Positions 49,633 to 59,193 of a stretch of 64,000 nucleotides of DNA are shown here, piece by piece. The notes under the pieces are model-generated. The model had not been told where the DNA came from. It was given only the letters and a program-made list of their open reading frames with translations, and ran no database searches. Positions within the stretch are counted from its first letter, which is position 1, and each line of letters starts with the position of its first letter. The position numbers and the translations under genes are program-made. The stretch is taken from the NCBI RefSeq assembly GCF_019879105.1, contig NZ_CP082249.1:3838256-3902255 (forward strand), given 5' to 3'. This DNA comes from Natrinema sp. SYSU A 869. Lineage in GTDB: Archaea > Halobacteriota > Halobacteria > Halobacteriales > Natrialbaceae.

Positions 49633-50358
49633 TTTGACGGCCATCATCACTTCGTCGACGTAGCGACCGTCGAGTTTGTAGTGATCCTCTCTGATCGCCT
49701 CGGTTTGCCAGTCGTGTTCCTCGAGGAAGGCAATGGCCTCCTCATTGGTCGATGGGACGCTCTGGTAGACCTTCTCGTAGCCGTTCGAGCCGGCCCACTC
49801 GAGGCCACGTGAGAGGAGGTGTGAGCCGACGCCGTGGCCACGGTAGTCTTCGAGGACCCCGACGGTGAGCTCGGCGGTGTGGCTCAGCTTCTCTAACTCC
49901 GGGGCGTGGAGGTGAACCCAGCCAACGACTTCGTCCTCAACCGTGGCGACGAAGAACATCCGCGACTGGAGTTCGTTGTGTCGGAGCAGGGCCTCCTCGT
50001 GGTCGATCTCGTCGGCGACGCTCTCGGCCTCGATGTAGGTCTTCTCCTCGGCGACCCGCCGGATCGCGCCGACGATCCCCGTCAGGTCCTCCTGACGCGC
50101 CGGCCGGATGTGAAACTCGAGATCCTCGGAGACGTACTCTTCTTCGGCACCCGCGTCGATCGTTACCCTGAGCGTTCCGTCTTCCGCTTCGATTCGGCCG
50201 TCCCGCTTGAGGATCGCGACGTGATGGCGGAACCCGCTCGGATCGAGCCCGAGGCGCTCCCGCGTCTCTTCGGGGTCAACCGCCCCGTGTCGCTCGACGT
50301 ACTCGTAGATCTCTTTGCGGTCCGCGTGCCCGAACTCGAGCGTCTCAGTTGGTTCCAT
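49627..50358 (-). CDS. HTH-GNAT fusion protein
   Basis: A 243-residue protein with an N-terminal winged helix-turn-helix (about 1-75; Y-E-Y-V-E-R-H-G-A-V-D-P-E-E-T-R-E-R-L-G-L then S-G-F-R-H-H-V-A-I-L) and a GNAT domain (about 80-243) with V-G-V-L-E-D-Y-R-G-H-G-V-G-S-H-L-L and V-G-W-V-H-L-H. The arrangement suggests a DNA-bound regulator that acetylates, or senses, acetyl-CoA. ATG 50358 was selected; the longer frame to 50724 is antisense-like in composition. Confidence 0.85.
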   Translation of the reverse strand: MEPTETLEFGHADRKEIYEYVERHGAVDPEETRERLGLDPSGFRHHVAILKRDGRIEAEDGTLRVTIDAGAEEEYVSEDLEFHIRPARQEDLTGIVGAIRRVAEEKTYIEAESVADEIDHEEALLRHNELQSRMFFVATVEDEVVGWVHLHAPELEKLSHTAELTVGVLEDYRGHGVGSHLLSRGLEWAGSNGYEKVYQSVPSTNEEAIAFLEEHDWQTEAIREDHYKLDGRYVDEVMMAVKL

Positions 50359-50618
50359 GCCACGCGCTACCACCCACCAATACTTAACCCTTGTCCGGGC
50401 AAACCCCGTCGTCTGCTCATTCCCGCGTGCTGGCGGGGCTTCCCGGCAGACCACGTTAGAAACGTGGCCGCGGTCGAAGTCAGTTTCGACGGACCGGCTC
50501 TTAAGGCGACAACTGGTACAGGCTGAGGGACTTCTACCGGCAATACATCGACTCGAGTGCGTGAGATGAGCGGTGTCTCGGCCGACGGGTGTCCGGCAGT
50601 GTGCATCTCGCGTCCCTG

Positions 50619-51068
50619 ATGATCGGATCGAACGTGGTGGTTGCTGGCTGTGCGCTCGTCCTCGCGGTAGCGATCGGACTAGTGGCCCATGAGTGGACAC
50701 ACGCAGTCGTCCTCCGGCTCGCACGCGTCGAGTACTCCGTTTCCTATTTCCCCGGGCGGACCGACGGACTCGTCGCGCTCCTGACGACCCGACCCTGGGC
50801 TGCCGTCACCCCCCGTCCGACCGGCAGCGAACCCCCGTGGACGCTTCGGCTCGCGGCACTCGCCCCATTCCTCCTTGCGGTCCCCGTCTTCGGGCTGGCC
50901 GCTGCCGGCTACGTGACGACCGAGACACCGGTCGTCGCCGCGACGGCAATCGGCTGGCTCGCCTGTGCGCTCCCGAGCCCGCAGGACTTTTCGGTCGCCG
51001 TTCACGCTCACCGACTCCTCAAGCGGTCCGCCGACCCAACCACGGCAGCCACTTCCCGCGCCGACTGA
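50619..51068 (+). CDS. membrane protein with an HEWTH (HExxH) motif
   Basis: A 149-residue protein with four hydrophobic segments. The first helix ends in V-A-H-E-W-T-H-A-V-V, an HExxH metal-binding signature placed inside or at the edge of the membrane, as in M50 site-2-type and DUF3267-like proteases. A second metal ligand is not obvious: the later H-A-H-R near the C-terminus or the P-S-P-Q-D segment could provide it. No other family feature is seen. ATG 50619 was used; a GTG at 50589 would add ten residues. Confidence 0.6.
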   Translation: MIGSNVVVAGCALVLAVAIGLVAHEWTHAVVLRLARVEYSVSYFPGRTDGLVALLTTRPWAAVTPRPTGSEPPWTLRLAALAPFLLAVPVFGLAAAGYVTTETPVVAATAIGWLACALPSPQDFSVAVHAHRLLKRSADPTTAATSRAD

Positions 51069-51176
51069 CGGTCGTCGTGTGGCTTCCGTGTCCGATAGCA
51101 GCTATCGCTCGTGGTCCGTCTTCCGATTGTGGCTATCGCTCTCTTTCGGTGTCCGATAGCAGCCGTCATCGAGGGA

Positions 51177-51743
51177 CTAGCGGTGATAGACGCCGGTCGA
51201 CCACGCGTGTACACCCGTGACGACGGCAAATGTAGCGAGAACGATTCCTGCACCGACGAGTCCGGGTATCGGAACGATCCCTGCTCCGATCGCGGCGACC
51301 AGCAGCGTACAGAGCCCGACTGTCGCCGCGTATCGCTGCGGCCACTGGTCGGTCGAATCCGTCTCCTGTGGAGACTCGAGATACGAATCCAGCTGTGACG
51401 TCCGCGAGGTCGCCTCGACCCGGCCGCGGTCCTTGTCGTAGTCGACGATGCCGTGGTTGTCGAGTTTCGGCAGATGTGACTGGTACAACGAGATGTAGAC
51501 CCGTTGGCGTTCGTTGGAGCTCAAGTGTTCGACCGTCGTTTCCTGCTCCCAGGCGGCCACCTGTTCGGCGAGTTCGCGCAATCGAACCGGCCCGTCTGCC
51601 CCACGAAGGTATCGGAGGACGTCTCGACGGCGTTTCGTCTGAAGAAGGTGATAGATATCGTCCAGCGCTAGGTCTGACGGGGTGTTTCTCTCGATCGCTC
51701 GAGCGGAGTCGTCGACGGAGCCCGTCCAGCTTCGTCCGATCAC
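51177..51743 (-). CDS. DUF7344 regulator with two C-terminal membrane helices
   Basis: A 188-residue protein. Residues about 25-115 form the DUF7344 winged-helix domain (D-D-I-Y-H-L-L-Q-T-K-R-R-R-D-V-L-R-Y-L, I-S-L-Y-Q-S-H-L-P-K-L-D-N-H-G-I-V-D-Y-D), and the last 55 residues give two hydrophobic helices. It is probably a membrane-tethered DNA-binding or signalling protein. Its GTG start at 51743 has TATACT about 20 nt upstream, in keeping with a leaderless mRNA. The shorter, soluble paralogue is at 38139. Confidence 0.82.
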   Translation of the reverse strand: MIGRSWTGSVDDSARAIERNTPSDLALDDIYHLLQTKRRRDVLRYLRGADGPVRLRELAEQVAAWEQETTVEHLSSNERQRVYISLYQSHLPKLDNHGIVDYDKDRGRVEATSRTSQLDSYLESPQETDSTDQWPQRYAATVGLCTLLVAAIGAGIVPIPGLVGAGIVLATFAVVTGVHAWSTGVYHR

Positions 51744-52155
51744 GTCACTCTCACTGAAGTATACTCTCGTTCAACAGATAAAACTACGTACTGGTTATTG
51801 ACGTGCTATCGATCGGTTGAGCGAAAACGGAGTTTGGGTCACGGAATGACCCATCAGCCGTCCGGTAACGATGCGGTCACACAGCCACGAATGACCGCAG
51901 ATCTGTAATTGAGAACGAGTGATCCACCGGCGTTCACAGCGCGTTCGGTGTGTCGAGTGGTCGGCACCACGCCGACAATCAAATGTTGTTATATCCAGTA
52001 ATAAAGCTATTCATTGATCCAAATACGCCCTACCTGGGATAGAAATATAAATATATGCTATATAATGGAAGAAATTGAGGCTAATGGCCACTTTATGGTG
52101 GTGGGCGGCGAGAAATCTGCTGAGATGTCGGACTCGAGTCGAGGCGACGTGCTTC
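51744..52155. other. intergenic region, AT-rich centre
   Basis: About 410 bases. Bases near 51980-52080 are strongly AT-rich with ATATAAATATATG-like runs that could hold a promoter for transcription in either direction. The open frame at 52014-52205 lies on it but shows no family. Nothing else recognised. Confidence 0.4.
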
Positions 52156-52851
52156 TCAGGGGTCGATTTCCATCGGTGCGCTTCGATCGGACAGTTCCGC
52201 ACTGACGAGGGCGGCGTGACTCCGCCGGAGTCGTTCCGACAGCGCCTGATGTGAAATGTCCAGTTCCGCCGCCAACTCTTTGAGCGTCACTCCCCGCGGG
52301 ACATCGAAATAGCCGAGTTCGTGGGCCTTACAGATCGTCTCGTACTGCGTTTCGGTCAGCGGCGTCCGCGCACTTTCGAGGTCGTCCACGCCGCTGATTC
52401 GGGTGACGTCGGCTCCGAACTCGTACTGCTCGAGGCGGTCGTGACACGCCGACACTGACTCCCGGTCGTGAAAGAGCAGTTTCACCATCCAGCGCCCCTC
52501 CCGACCCCGGGCCGTCAGGATCGCGCCGTCATTTTCGGTGACGATTTGCTCGAACAGCTTCACGCCGTCTCCGAACTCGAGTCGAAACAGCCAGCGATCA
52601 CCCGGGCCAGCGTCCGTCTCGGTATCGGCCGTGGTCTCCCCGTCGTCGGCCACGCTCGCGATCACGTCGACCGACGGATCCTCCTCGAGCGCTCGCCGAA
52701 CGGTGTCGCGATTCAGGCCGCTCGTCCAGACGAGCGGTGGGGAGCCACCGATCATGCCGCCGATCTGGAATTCGAACGCCGACACTCGATCGAACGTGCG
52801 GGCGAGTCCGAGTCGATCAGCCGAAATCCCGAGTTCGACGACTGTGGTCAT
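52156..52851 (-). CDS. bacterio-opsin activator (bat)-type HTH regulator
   Basis: A 231-residue transcription factor. The N-terminal 150 residues form the bat-associated beta domain, and the last 60 hold the HTH_10 DNA-binding domain: L-T-E-T-Q-Y-E-T-I-C-K-A-H-E-L-G-Y-F-D-V-P-R, then L-K-E-L-A-A-E-L-D-I-S-H-Q-A-L-S-E-R-L-R-R. Such regulators respond to oxygen, light or metabolites; no PAS or GAF domain is present, so it is a reduced form. ATG 52851 was preferred over the longer frame to 52932. Confidence 0.88.
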   Translation of the reverse strand: MTTVVELGISADRLGLARTFDRVSAFEFQIGGMIGGSPPLVWTSGLNRDTVRRALEEDPSVDVIASVADDGETTADTETDAGPGDRWLFRLEFGDGVKLFEQIVTENDGAILTARGREGRWMVKLLFHDRESVSACHDRLEQYEFGADVTRISGVDDLESARTPLTETQYETICKAHELGYFDVPRGVTLKELAAELDISHQALSERLRRSHAALVSAELSDRSAPMEIDP

Positions 52852-53353
52852 CACCGAAATCAACCACAAAGACGTATAGACGGGTTTGGTTACCGGTAGC
52901 CTTTCCCGCCACCCAATTCCAATGACTGTCACTTCTGTTCTATGGTTCGCTGTAGTAACCTATTGGTTCGTGAGACTCTTTTCAGCGCGTTTATGCCGAT
53001 TTCGACCACAAGTGATCTGCTGCAGATCGACTAAATCAATTTCTGAGGACAATTCGGGACGAACGTCGATATCGAAGGTGTCACTCGCTCGTCGGACCCG
53101 TTCTCGGACCGTACAACGCGATAGAAACGGGTGCTATCGCAACCGACGACTACTGTTCGAGAGTCCAGCGGTAGAACCCGCGACTCGTCGCCCCGTGAAT
53201 CGACTCTTCGAAATCGCCGATTCGGAACGATTGACTTGCCGTTGAAATTGACGGGGGACCGCGGCGAGTCGACCGTTGTCAAATGGCGCTACCGGTCCTC
53301 AACGCAGCGCGGTCGAAATCCAATCCAGGCCTCGAGAGTGGTCCGCGAACCGA
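52852..53353. other. intergenic region, no gene recognised
   Basis: A 500-base stretch between the bat-type gene and mutY. Short frames on both strands lack any family signature and change frame often, so an old decayed gene is possible but not provable by eye. No repeat, element end or RNA gene was seen. Confidence 0.35.
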
Positions 53354-54295
53354 TCATCCGTCGCGGCGGAGACGAGCGACGGGTTGGCTGCCCTCGACGC
53401 GCTCGAGGTCGACCAGCCCGTCCGACTCGAGGTCGGTCAGCAGGCCCGTGAGCCAGTCACGGCCGTACTCGCCGGCGGGCGCGTAGTCGACCCGGATGCG
53501 GTGACCGAGCGTGTCCAACTCGAGTTCGTCGTACTCCCGAAGCGTGCCGATCACGCGGCCACGGAACTGCCGGCGGCTCCCCTCGAAGCTCGGTTGGGTG
53601 GGCACGTCGGGGGCAGTGAAGTCGCCGCTGGCGTAGGCTCCACACCACTCGCGCCAGGGGCAGCCGGCCTCGTCACAGTGGGGGGTCTGCTCGCAGGCGA
53701 CTCCGCCCAGTTCCATGATCGCGTTGTTCCAGACCCGCGAGCGGCCCTCGGGCATGAGGTCGCTCGCCGCGTCCTCGAAGGCCGTGTCGTCGTCCGGAAC
53801 GCCGAAGGCGCGGTAGAGAACCCGTTTGACGTTGGTATCGACGACCGCGTCGCCGTTGTTGAACGCGAAGCTCGCCACTGCGTTGGCCGTGTACGGGCCG
53901 ACACCCATCAGTTCCTGCAGTTCCGCTGGGGTTTCGGGGAAGTCGCCGTCGTACTCGTTTTCGACCTGCCCGGCGGCCTCGTGGAGGTACTTTGCTCGGT
54001 TGTTGTAGCCCAGGCTGTGGTCCGTCCAGAACCCCACGATGTCCGCGCGGTCGGCGTCGGCCAGTTCGGCGGTGGTCGGCCAGCGCTCGAGGAACGACTC
54101 CCAGGCCTCGACGACGCGGCCGAGTTGGGTCTGCTGGCTCATCACCTCGCTGACGAGGATCTCGTAGGGATCGTCGGTCCGTCGCCACGGAAAGTCGCGG
54201 TGGTCGTCCTCGTACCACTCGATCAGCGCCTCGCGAACGGCCGCAGAGTCGTCTGGCAGCGTCCACTCGTCAGCCGGTGCCTCGGCGTCACTCAT
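53354..54295 (-). CDS. mutY: A/G-specific adenine glycosylase
   Basis: A 313-residue HhH-GPD glycosylase that removes adenine opposite 8-oxoguanine. The catalytic Glu region is S-E-V-M-S-Q-Q-T-Q, the helix-hairpin-helix is L-M-G-V-G-P-Y-T-A-N-A-V-A, and the catalytic Asp is in V-V-D-T-N-V-K-R-V. The cluster-binding set is C-x5-C-x4-C-x5-C, slightly shifted from the bacterial C-x6-C-x2-C-x5-C. The C-terminal 8-oxoG-recognition (NUDIX-like) domain is short. ATG 54295 start. Confidence 0.92.
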   Translation of the reverse strand: MSDAEAPADEWTLPDDSAAVREALIEWYEDDHRDFPWRRTDDPYEILVSEVMSQQTQLGRVVEAWESFLERWPTTAELADADRADIVGFWTDHSLGYNNRAKYLHEAAGQVENEYDGDFPETPAELQELMGVGPYTANAVASFAFNNGDAVVDTNVKRVLYRAFGVPDDDTAFEDAASDLMPEGRSRVWNNAIMELGGVACEQTPHCDEAGCPWREWCGAYASGDFTAPDVPTQPSFEGSRRQFRGRVIGTLREYDELELDTLGHRIRVDYAPAGEYGRDWLTGLLTDLESDGLVDLERVEGSQPVARLRRDG

Positions 54296-54420
54296 CAGTC
54301 CCGCTAGCGACTGCGAGACCTTACTGGTGGCGGTCCCGACCGCGAGCGCCCCGCCGCGGTCGGCATCGCCGACGCGACGACCACGAAAGGCCTATCCGGC
54401 CCGCTCGAGTCCCCTCCCGT

Positions 54421-54744
54421 ATGAGCCTCGACGATCTCAACGATGAGGTTACGGACTCGTACACCGACATCGGCGACGAACTCGCCGTCTCGCTGGACCG
54501 CGAGACGCGCAACGAACTCGCACTGCTCGAGACCGCCTTAGAGCCCGAGGAGATGGACGAACTCGTCCGGCGTGCTATCCACATGCTCTTTCAGTCGACC
54601 GTCGACACTGGTAAACTCGACTTCCAGCTCCGGACGGCCTACGACGTGACCTACGACGAATATCTCTCGGGCATGACCTTCGAGGAGATGACCGGTGCGG
54701 ATCAGTATCCGTCGATGGACGACGAGCGACGCTACCAGTTCTAA
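54421..54744 (+). CDS. conserved haloarchaeal helical protein
   Basis: A 107-residue protein, probably all alpha: acidic N-terminus, L-D-R-E-T-R-N-E-L-A-L-L-E-T-A-L, V-R-R-A-I-H-M-L-F-Q-S and Y-D-E-Y-L-S-G-M-T-F-E-E-M. No Cys, signal or membrane span. I do not recognise a family. It is divergent from mutY with 125 bp between starts. Confidence 0.6.
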   Translation: MSLDDLNDEVTDSYTDIGDELAVSLDRETRNELALLETALEPEEMDELVRRAIHMLFQSTVDTGKLDFQLRTAYDVTYDEYLSGMTFEEMTGADQYPSMDDERRYQF

Positions 54745-54891
54745 TCGCGTTTCGCCTACGGACTCCTCGCAGACTGAACGTCGCGATTTTCGATGATTCC
54801 CTCCATGAAACTACCACACATTCTAGGATCACTATATGATTTCACCGCCATAATAGGTGAGCTTATCAGCGCTTAGTTCCTCCATTCCCAC

Positions 54892-55020
54892 ATGGCAACC
54901 AGTCAACATTCACTCGAATCCGAATATCGCTGTCCCGAATGTTCGGGCTCGCTGTCGGCCCGATACGAGTCGCTCGTCTGCGACGACTGCGGATACACAC
55001 CGCGTCACGGCGCTGACTAA
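54892..55020 (+). CDS. small zinc-ribbon protein (42 residues)
   Basis: A gene too short for the usual length filter. M-A-T-S-Q-H-S-L-E-S-E-Y-R leads into C-P-E-C-S-G-S and C-D-D-C-G-Y, two CxxC knuckles 19 residues apart that would bind one zinc. Haloarchaea have many such micro-proteins of 40-60 residues and some affect biofilm or stress survival. ATG 54892 follows an AT-containing upstream region (CCATAATAGG). Confidence 0.65.
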   Translation: MATSQHSLESEYRCPECSGSLSARYESLVCDDCGYTPRHGAD

Positions 55021-55203
55021 TCGCGGCACTCCCGCGGTCTCGAATTCATCGCATCGACTCCGAACGATTCTCGAGGTGCGTTCGTCGCTACTCCGTTTCG
55101 TCTAAGCCGGTGAGGTCGTCCGAGACAGATCAGGGAAGCCGTCCGTCGCGGTCGGGCAGATATCTCGTCGCTTCCCTGCTGCGTTCACGCGCCCAATTTC
55201 TGA

Positions 55204-58200
55204 TTAGACGTCGCTCAGGGGGACGAACGGCAGCGTCGCCCGTTCGTCAGCCGAGTAGGCCAGTGCCTCGGCCTGAGCGACATCCGCGGGCGTCACTAGG
55301 TCCATCACGCGGGGTGCGTTCTCGGCTGCACCGGGGATAGCACCGCCGAACACGTAGTCTTCGGCGTCCTCGGCGACGGGACGGAGTGCGCCCTGATCCT
55401 CGGATTGGACCATCGCTACGACTTTCAGCTCCGAGACGTCGGTTCCGCCGAACGCCGCCCGATCGACGGCGAGCGTCACGGTGTTCGCGTCTCTGTCTAC
55501 GTCGTCCTGGACGGCGACCTCGTTACCGTCGGCATCGGTTAGCGGGGTACCGCCGGCGTCGACCGCACTCTTCGTGAAGCCGCTGACCTCGAGGCGGTAG
55601 TGCCACGCCGACTCGAAGTCCGCGGTCAGTCCGAGGTCGCCGACTTCGGCCGTCGTACCGCCGTTGGCGGCCGGATCGCGGAGCCAGAGCACGAACATGT
55701 GTGGCGAGAAGCCTCGATCGCTGCCGAACGCGTTGTTCAGCGTCTCGACCTCGAAGGCGAACTGGACGCTGCTCGCGGTCCGCGTCACCGCAAACGACCG
55801 AAGGTCGAAGACGCCGTCCGCGAACGCGTCCGCGGTCGGATACACGTACTCGCCGGGACCGTCGTCGTCGCCGCTCGGATCGTCGAACGACGCGACGGTC
55901 TCTGGCGGGTTCACCGTTACCGTCCGACTGGCGAGGGTCTCACCCTCGAGCGTCCGGACGGTCACATCGTAGGTCCCTGCAGTGTCGATCGTCGCACCGA
56001 ACGCGAACGGTCCCTCGGTCTCTCCCGGCGCGAACCGGACGTTTTCGACGGCGATGACCTCGTCGTCGACGACGAGTTCCACGTTCGTTCCGCCGATGTA
56101 GTCGCCATCGGCAGAGCCGGTCGCGGCGACGAACGACTCCTGCACGAACGTCTCTGCATCGATCGACACGTCGACGTCCTGCGAGGGCCGCTCGTAGGTC
56201 GGGAGCGTCTCGCGGTCCTCGCGCGTCGCCGGGCGGAGTCGAACGGCCGTGCCGCCGGAGCCGATCATCGACGCCAGTAGCGTCGTGGAGTCGTCGACGA
56301 TGGCCTCGTCGATGCGAACGGCCTCGAGTTCGTCGTCGTAGCTGGCGTCGATACCGTCCGAGTAGATCTCGGCGACGTACTTTCCGTTCGTGTGGCCCTT
56401 CCCGCGTCCCTTCTCGTGACCCTTTCCACGACTCTTTTCGTGACCTCGACCCCGTTCGTGGTCCGCCCCCTCGCCGTTTTCGTGGCCGCGTCGTCGACCG
56501 GGCGCGGACTCGAGGAAGTCAAGCGGAACCTCGAGCGCGCGACCGTGCTCGTCGGTCATCGCGCCGACGTACCACTCCTTGCTCTTCCGCCGGGCGGTGA
56601 TCATGTAGTCGCCAATCGACGAATCCAGGACGCGCGTGTCGTCCCAGCCCGCGGCCGGAACGTCCTCGATGAACTGGAACGCGGGGACCGTGGGTCCAGT
56701 GATCGGCGGCTCGTCCGGCTCTGGCATCGACGCTCCGGATTCCGTGACGGCGATCGAATCGAGGTTGAAGCCGCCGGTGTCTTCGTCGGTCAGCGCGAGT
56801 GAGAGTTCGGTATCTCCGCCCTCGAGCGAGACGGCCGTCGCCGTCGCGGTCCAGACATCCCAGTACTCCGTGCCCGGAATCGTCAGCTGGTCGACTAACT
56901 CGCCGTTGACCCGGAGCGTTGCCGTCGCGTCGACGCCGTCGGCGAGCCCGTTGTCAGCCTCGTAATTGGCGACCCGGAGATGGACGTCGTACTCGCCGGC
57001 GTCGATGTCCTCGAGCGTCCAGCCAGCCGTCGCGCCGCTGTCGGCGCTGTTAGCGTCGAACGGAACGTACGCTTCGCCCTGCGCATGGGCCCACTCCGAC
57101 TGGGTACCGAACCCGTCCAGTTCCGCGTGTTGGGCTTGGGAGACCTCGTCGACGCGAAGCATGGCGGGCTGATCCGCGAGGTACGAACTCGGCAGGTCGG
57201 CGACCATCTGAAGGCCGCTGAAGTAGGTCGGGTACATCGCGAGCTGTTTCGCTCGCGTCGTCTCGATGCCGCCGGAGCCGGAGTCCATGTCGAAGATACC
57301 CGGCGTGTACTCGACGGGGCCGCCGAGCATCCGCGTGAACGGGAACGTGACGTGATGGGCGGGGCTGACGTCGCCGAAGGAGTCGTACTCCTGGCCTTTC
57401 ACGCCTTCCCGGGTCATCAGGTTGGGGTACGTCCGGCGACGACCGGTCGGGTGGATCGGCTCGTGAATGTCGAGCATCTGCCGATTGGCGGCCGCCCGCT
57501 CCGCGACCAGCGTGTGGTGGTTGACCAGCACCTGATTGTGGTGAGTGTACCCCTTGCCGGCCAGATTCCCATCGTCGGCGACGTAGCCGTTCTTGATCGT
57601 CCGAATACCGAGCTCGTCGTACAGTCCGAACGCCTCGTCTATCTGTGACTCGTAGTTGCGGAAGTCCCCCGCCGTCTCGTTGTGCATCGTCATCTGGGTC
57701 GACGGCTCGAGGCTCGCGCCGTAGTCGGTCACTGCCTCGAGACCGAAGTCGGGATACGATTCAGTGAAGTCTAACTCGCTTCCGTCGCCCGGGTAGCTCG
57801 ACCAGCCCCGGTTCCAGCCTTCGACGAGCACGCCGGAAATACCGTGTTCGCTCGCGAAATCCATGTACTGCTTCGCCCGCCCGGTCTGTGCGCCGTGGTT
57901 CCCGGTCCGTGGCCCCTGATACTCCCAGTCGGCGCGGCCGGTGATCATCAGCCACCAGATGCCGACAAACTTCTGGGGCTCGATCCAGTCGACTCCCTGC
58001 GTGAACACATCGTCGCTGTAGTCCTCGTTGAGATTGACGATGAGGTTCGATTCGATGAGATCGCCCGGTCGGTTGCCGAGTTGGACCGTCCGCCACGGCG
58101 TCACGTGGGGGGCGGATGCGGACACCTTCGTTCCGTCGGGCAGCGGTGCCAGCGTCGACTCGAACTTGGTCTCACCGCTTTCCCGGGGCGCGATCGCCAG

Positions 58201-58974
58201 CGACGCGTAGTCATCAAGGTTCGCCTCGTGGACGCTGACGTAGTGGCCGTCGTCGGTCCGCATCGTCATCGGCGTGTGGACACCGTCGAACTCGCCGCCC
58301 ATGCCCGCCTCGAGCGTTGATCCGATCCCGCTCAGCGGCGTCTCCTCGTACTCGACCTCGAAGTTGTTGTAGTCGTTGGGAATCCACCACGACTCGTAAT
58401 CGTCCGCGAAGCTGTACTCGGTCCGCTCGGCCGTGATGACGAACCGGTCACCGAAGCGTTCGTCGAACAGGAACCGGAACCCGAGCCCGTCATCGAACAC
58501 CCGAATTTCGAGGGTGCCACCCCGGCTCGGGTCCGCAGCCTCCGCGAGTCCGAGCCGGAGTTCGGTGTAGCGTTCCCGGACCTCGTCGTACTGGTCCCAG
58601 ACCGGGTCCCACGTCGTATCGACCGTCGTCCGGTCGCTCCCCGTTACGGTGACGTCGGCCGCGTCGCTGCCGACGCCGAAGGCCGGCTGGTTCCGGAACG
58701 CGAAGCCGAGGTGTGAGGAGTCGATGATGGCCGTCCCCTCGAACGAGACGCTGTAGGTCGGCGTCCCGCCGACGACATCGACGGTGACGGTCACGCTCCC
58801 GTCCGGCGAGGACACCGTCTGGATCGTCGAATCGTCACCCTCGCCGACCGGCGCAGCGGTGTCCGCCGATACGTTCAGCGAGTAGGCCGTCGCCGCGAAC
58901 AGCGATGCCATGCCTCCAAGCACTCCGCGCCGTCGATACCGTCCGAATGGTTGTTGTGATCTTTCATCACCCAT
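55204..58974 (-). CDS. exported multidomain GH97 glycosidase
   Basis: A 1256-residue Tat-exported alpha-glucosidase-family protein. Order: Tat signal (R-Y-R-R-R-G-V-L-G-G, about 10-40), GH97 N-terminal sandwich (about 50-330), catalytic barrel (about 330-620) with G-V-L-V-E-G-W-N-R-G-W, M-T-M-H-N-E-T, N-L-M-T-R-E-G, then a carbohydrate-binding module (about 628-745) inserted before the rest of GH97 (F-Q-F-I-E-D-V-P-A-A-G-W-D and C-terminal beta domain, about 755-935). This last part is itself interrupted by a Lys/His/Gly-rich G-H-E-K-G-R-G-K-G-H loop near 823-858. Then an Ig-like domain and a glucodextranase-type C-terminal domain. The Glu in M-H-N-E-T suggests the inverting subgroup. Confidence 0.88.
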   Translation of the reverse strand: MGDERSQQPFGRYRRRGVLGGMASLFAATAYSLNVSADTAAPVGEGDDSTIQTVSSPDGSVTVTVDVVGGTPTYSVSFEGTAIIDSSHLGFAFRNQPAFGVGSDAADVTVTGSDRTTVDTTWDPVWDQYDEVRERYTELRLGLAEAADPSRGGTLEIRVFDDGLGFRFLFDERFGDRFVITAERTEYSFADDYESWWIPNDYNNFEVEYEETPLSGIGSTLEAGMGGEFDGVHTPMTMRTDDGHYVSVHEANLDDYASLAIAPRESGETKFESTLAPLPDGTKVSASAPHVTPWRTVQLGNRPGDLIESNLIVNLNEDYSDDVFTQGVDWIEPQKFVGIWWLMITGRADWEYQGPRTGNHGAQTGRAKQYMDFASEHGISGVLVEGWNRGWSSYPGDGSELDFTESYPDFGLEAVTDYGASLEPSTQMTMHNETAGDFRNYESQIDEAFGLYDELGIRTIKNGYVADDGNLAGKGYTHHNQVLVNHHTLVAERAAANRQMLDIHEPIHPTGRRRTYPNLMTREGVKGQEYDSFGDVSPAHHVTFPFTRMLGGPVEYTPGIFDMDSGSGGIETTRAKQLAMYPTYFSGLQMVADLPSSYLADQPAMLRVDEVSQAQHAELDGFGTQSEWAHAQGEAYVPFDANSADSGATAGWTLEDIDAGEYDVHLRVANYEADNGLADGVDATATLRVNGELVDQLTIPGTEYWDVWTATATAVSLEGGDTELSLALTDEDTGGFNLDSIAVTESGASMPEPDEPPITGPTVPAFQFIEDVPAAGWDDTRVLDSSIGDYMITARRKSKEWYVGAMTDEHGRALEVPLDFLESAPGRRRGHENGEGADHERGRGHEKSRGKGHEKGRGKGHTNGKYVAEIYSDGIDASYDDELEAVRIDEAIVDDSTTLLASMIGSGGTAVRLRPATREDRETLPTYERPSQDVDVSIDAETFVQESFVAATGSADGDYIGGTNVELVVDDEVIAVENVRFAPGETEGPFAFGATIDTAGTYDVTVRTLEGETLASRTVTVNPPETVASFDDPSGDDDGPGEYVYPTADAFADGVFDLRSFAVTRTASSVQFAFEVETLNNAFGSDRGFSPHMFVLWLRDPAANGGTTAEVGDLGLTADFESAWHYRLEVSGFTKSAVDAGGTPLTDADGNEVAVQDDVDRDANTVTLAVDRAAFGGTDVSELKVVAMVQSEDQGALRPVAEDAEDYVFGGAIPGAAENAPRVMDLVTPADVAQAEALAYSADERATLPFVPLSDV

Positions 58975-59193
58975 ACGCACTCGTATGTCCTGATACGTTC
59001 ACTAAAAATTTACTACGATCGAGGTACGGTGAGAGACGGCACGCAGCAAGCGGTCGTGTAGGATCCGAATCAGCTCGAGTGTGACGCGACGCAACGGGTA
59101 CTCCGACCGGAGCGATGCGCTATCGAGTATCCGGGAACCGCCAGCTGTCGCTAGCCAATTCAAAAAAGCCGAAAAGAGCGCTCGACTGGCTGC

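Noticed and set aside
53031..53282. 83-codon leftward frame upstream of mutY as a gene
   Set aside because: No family match by eye, composition is mixed, and neighbouring frames are equally likely; left as unassigned.
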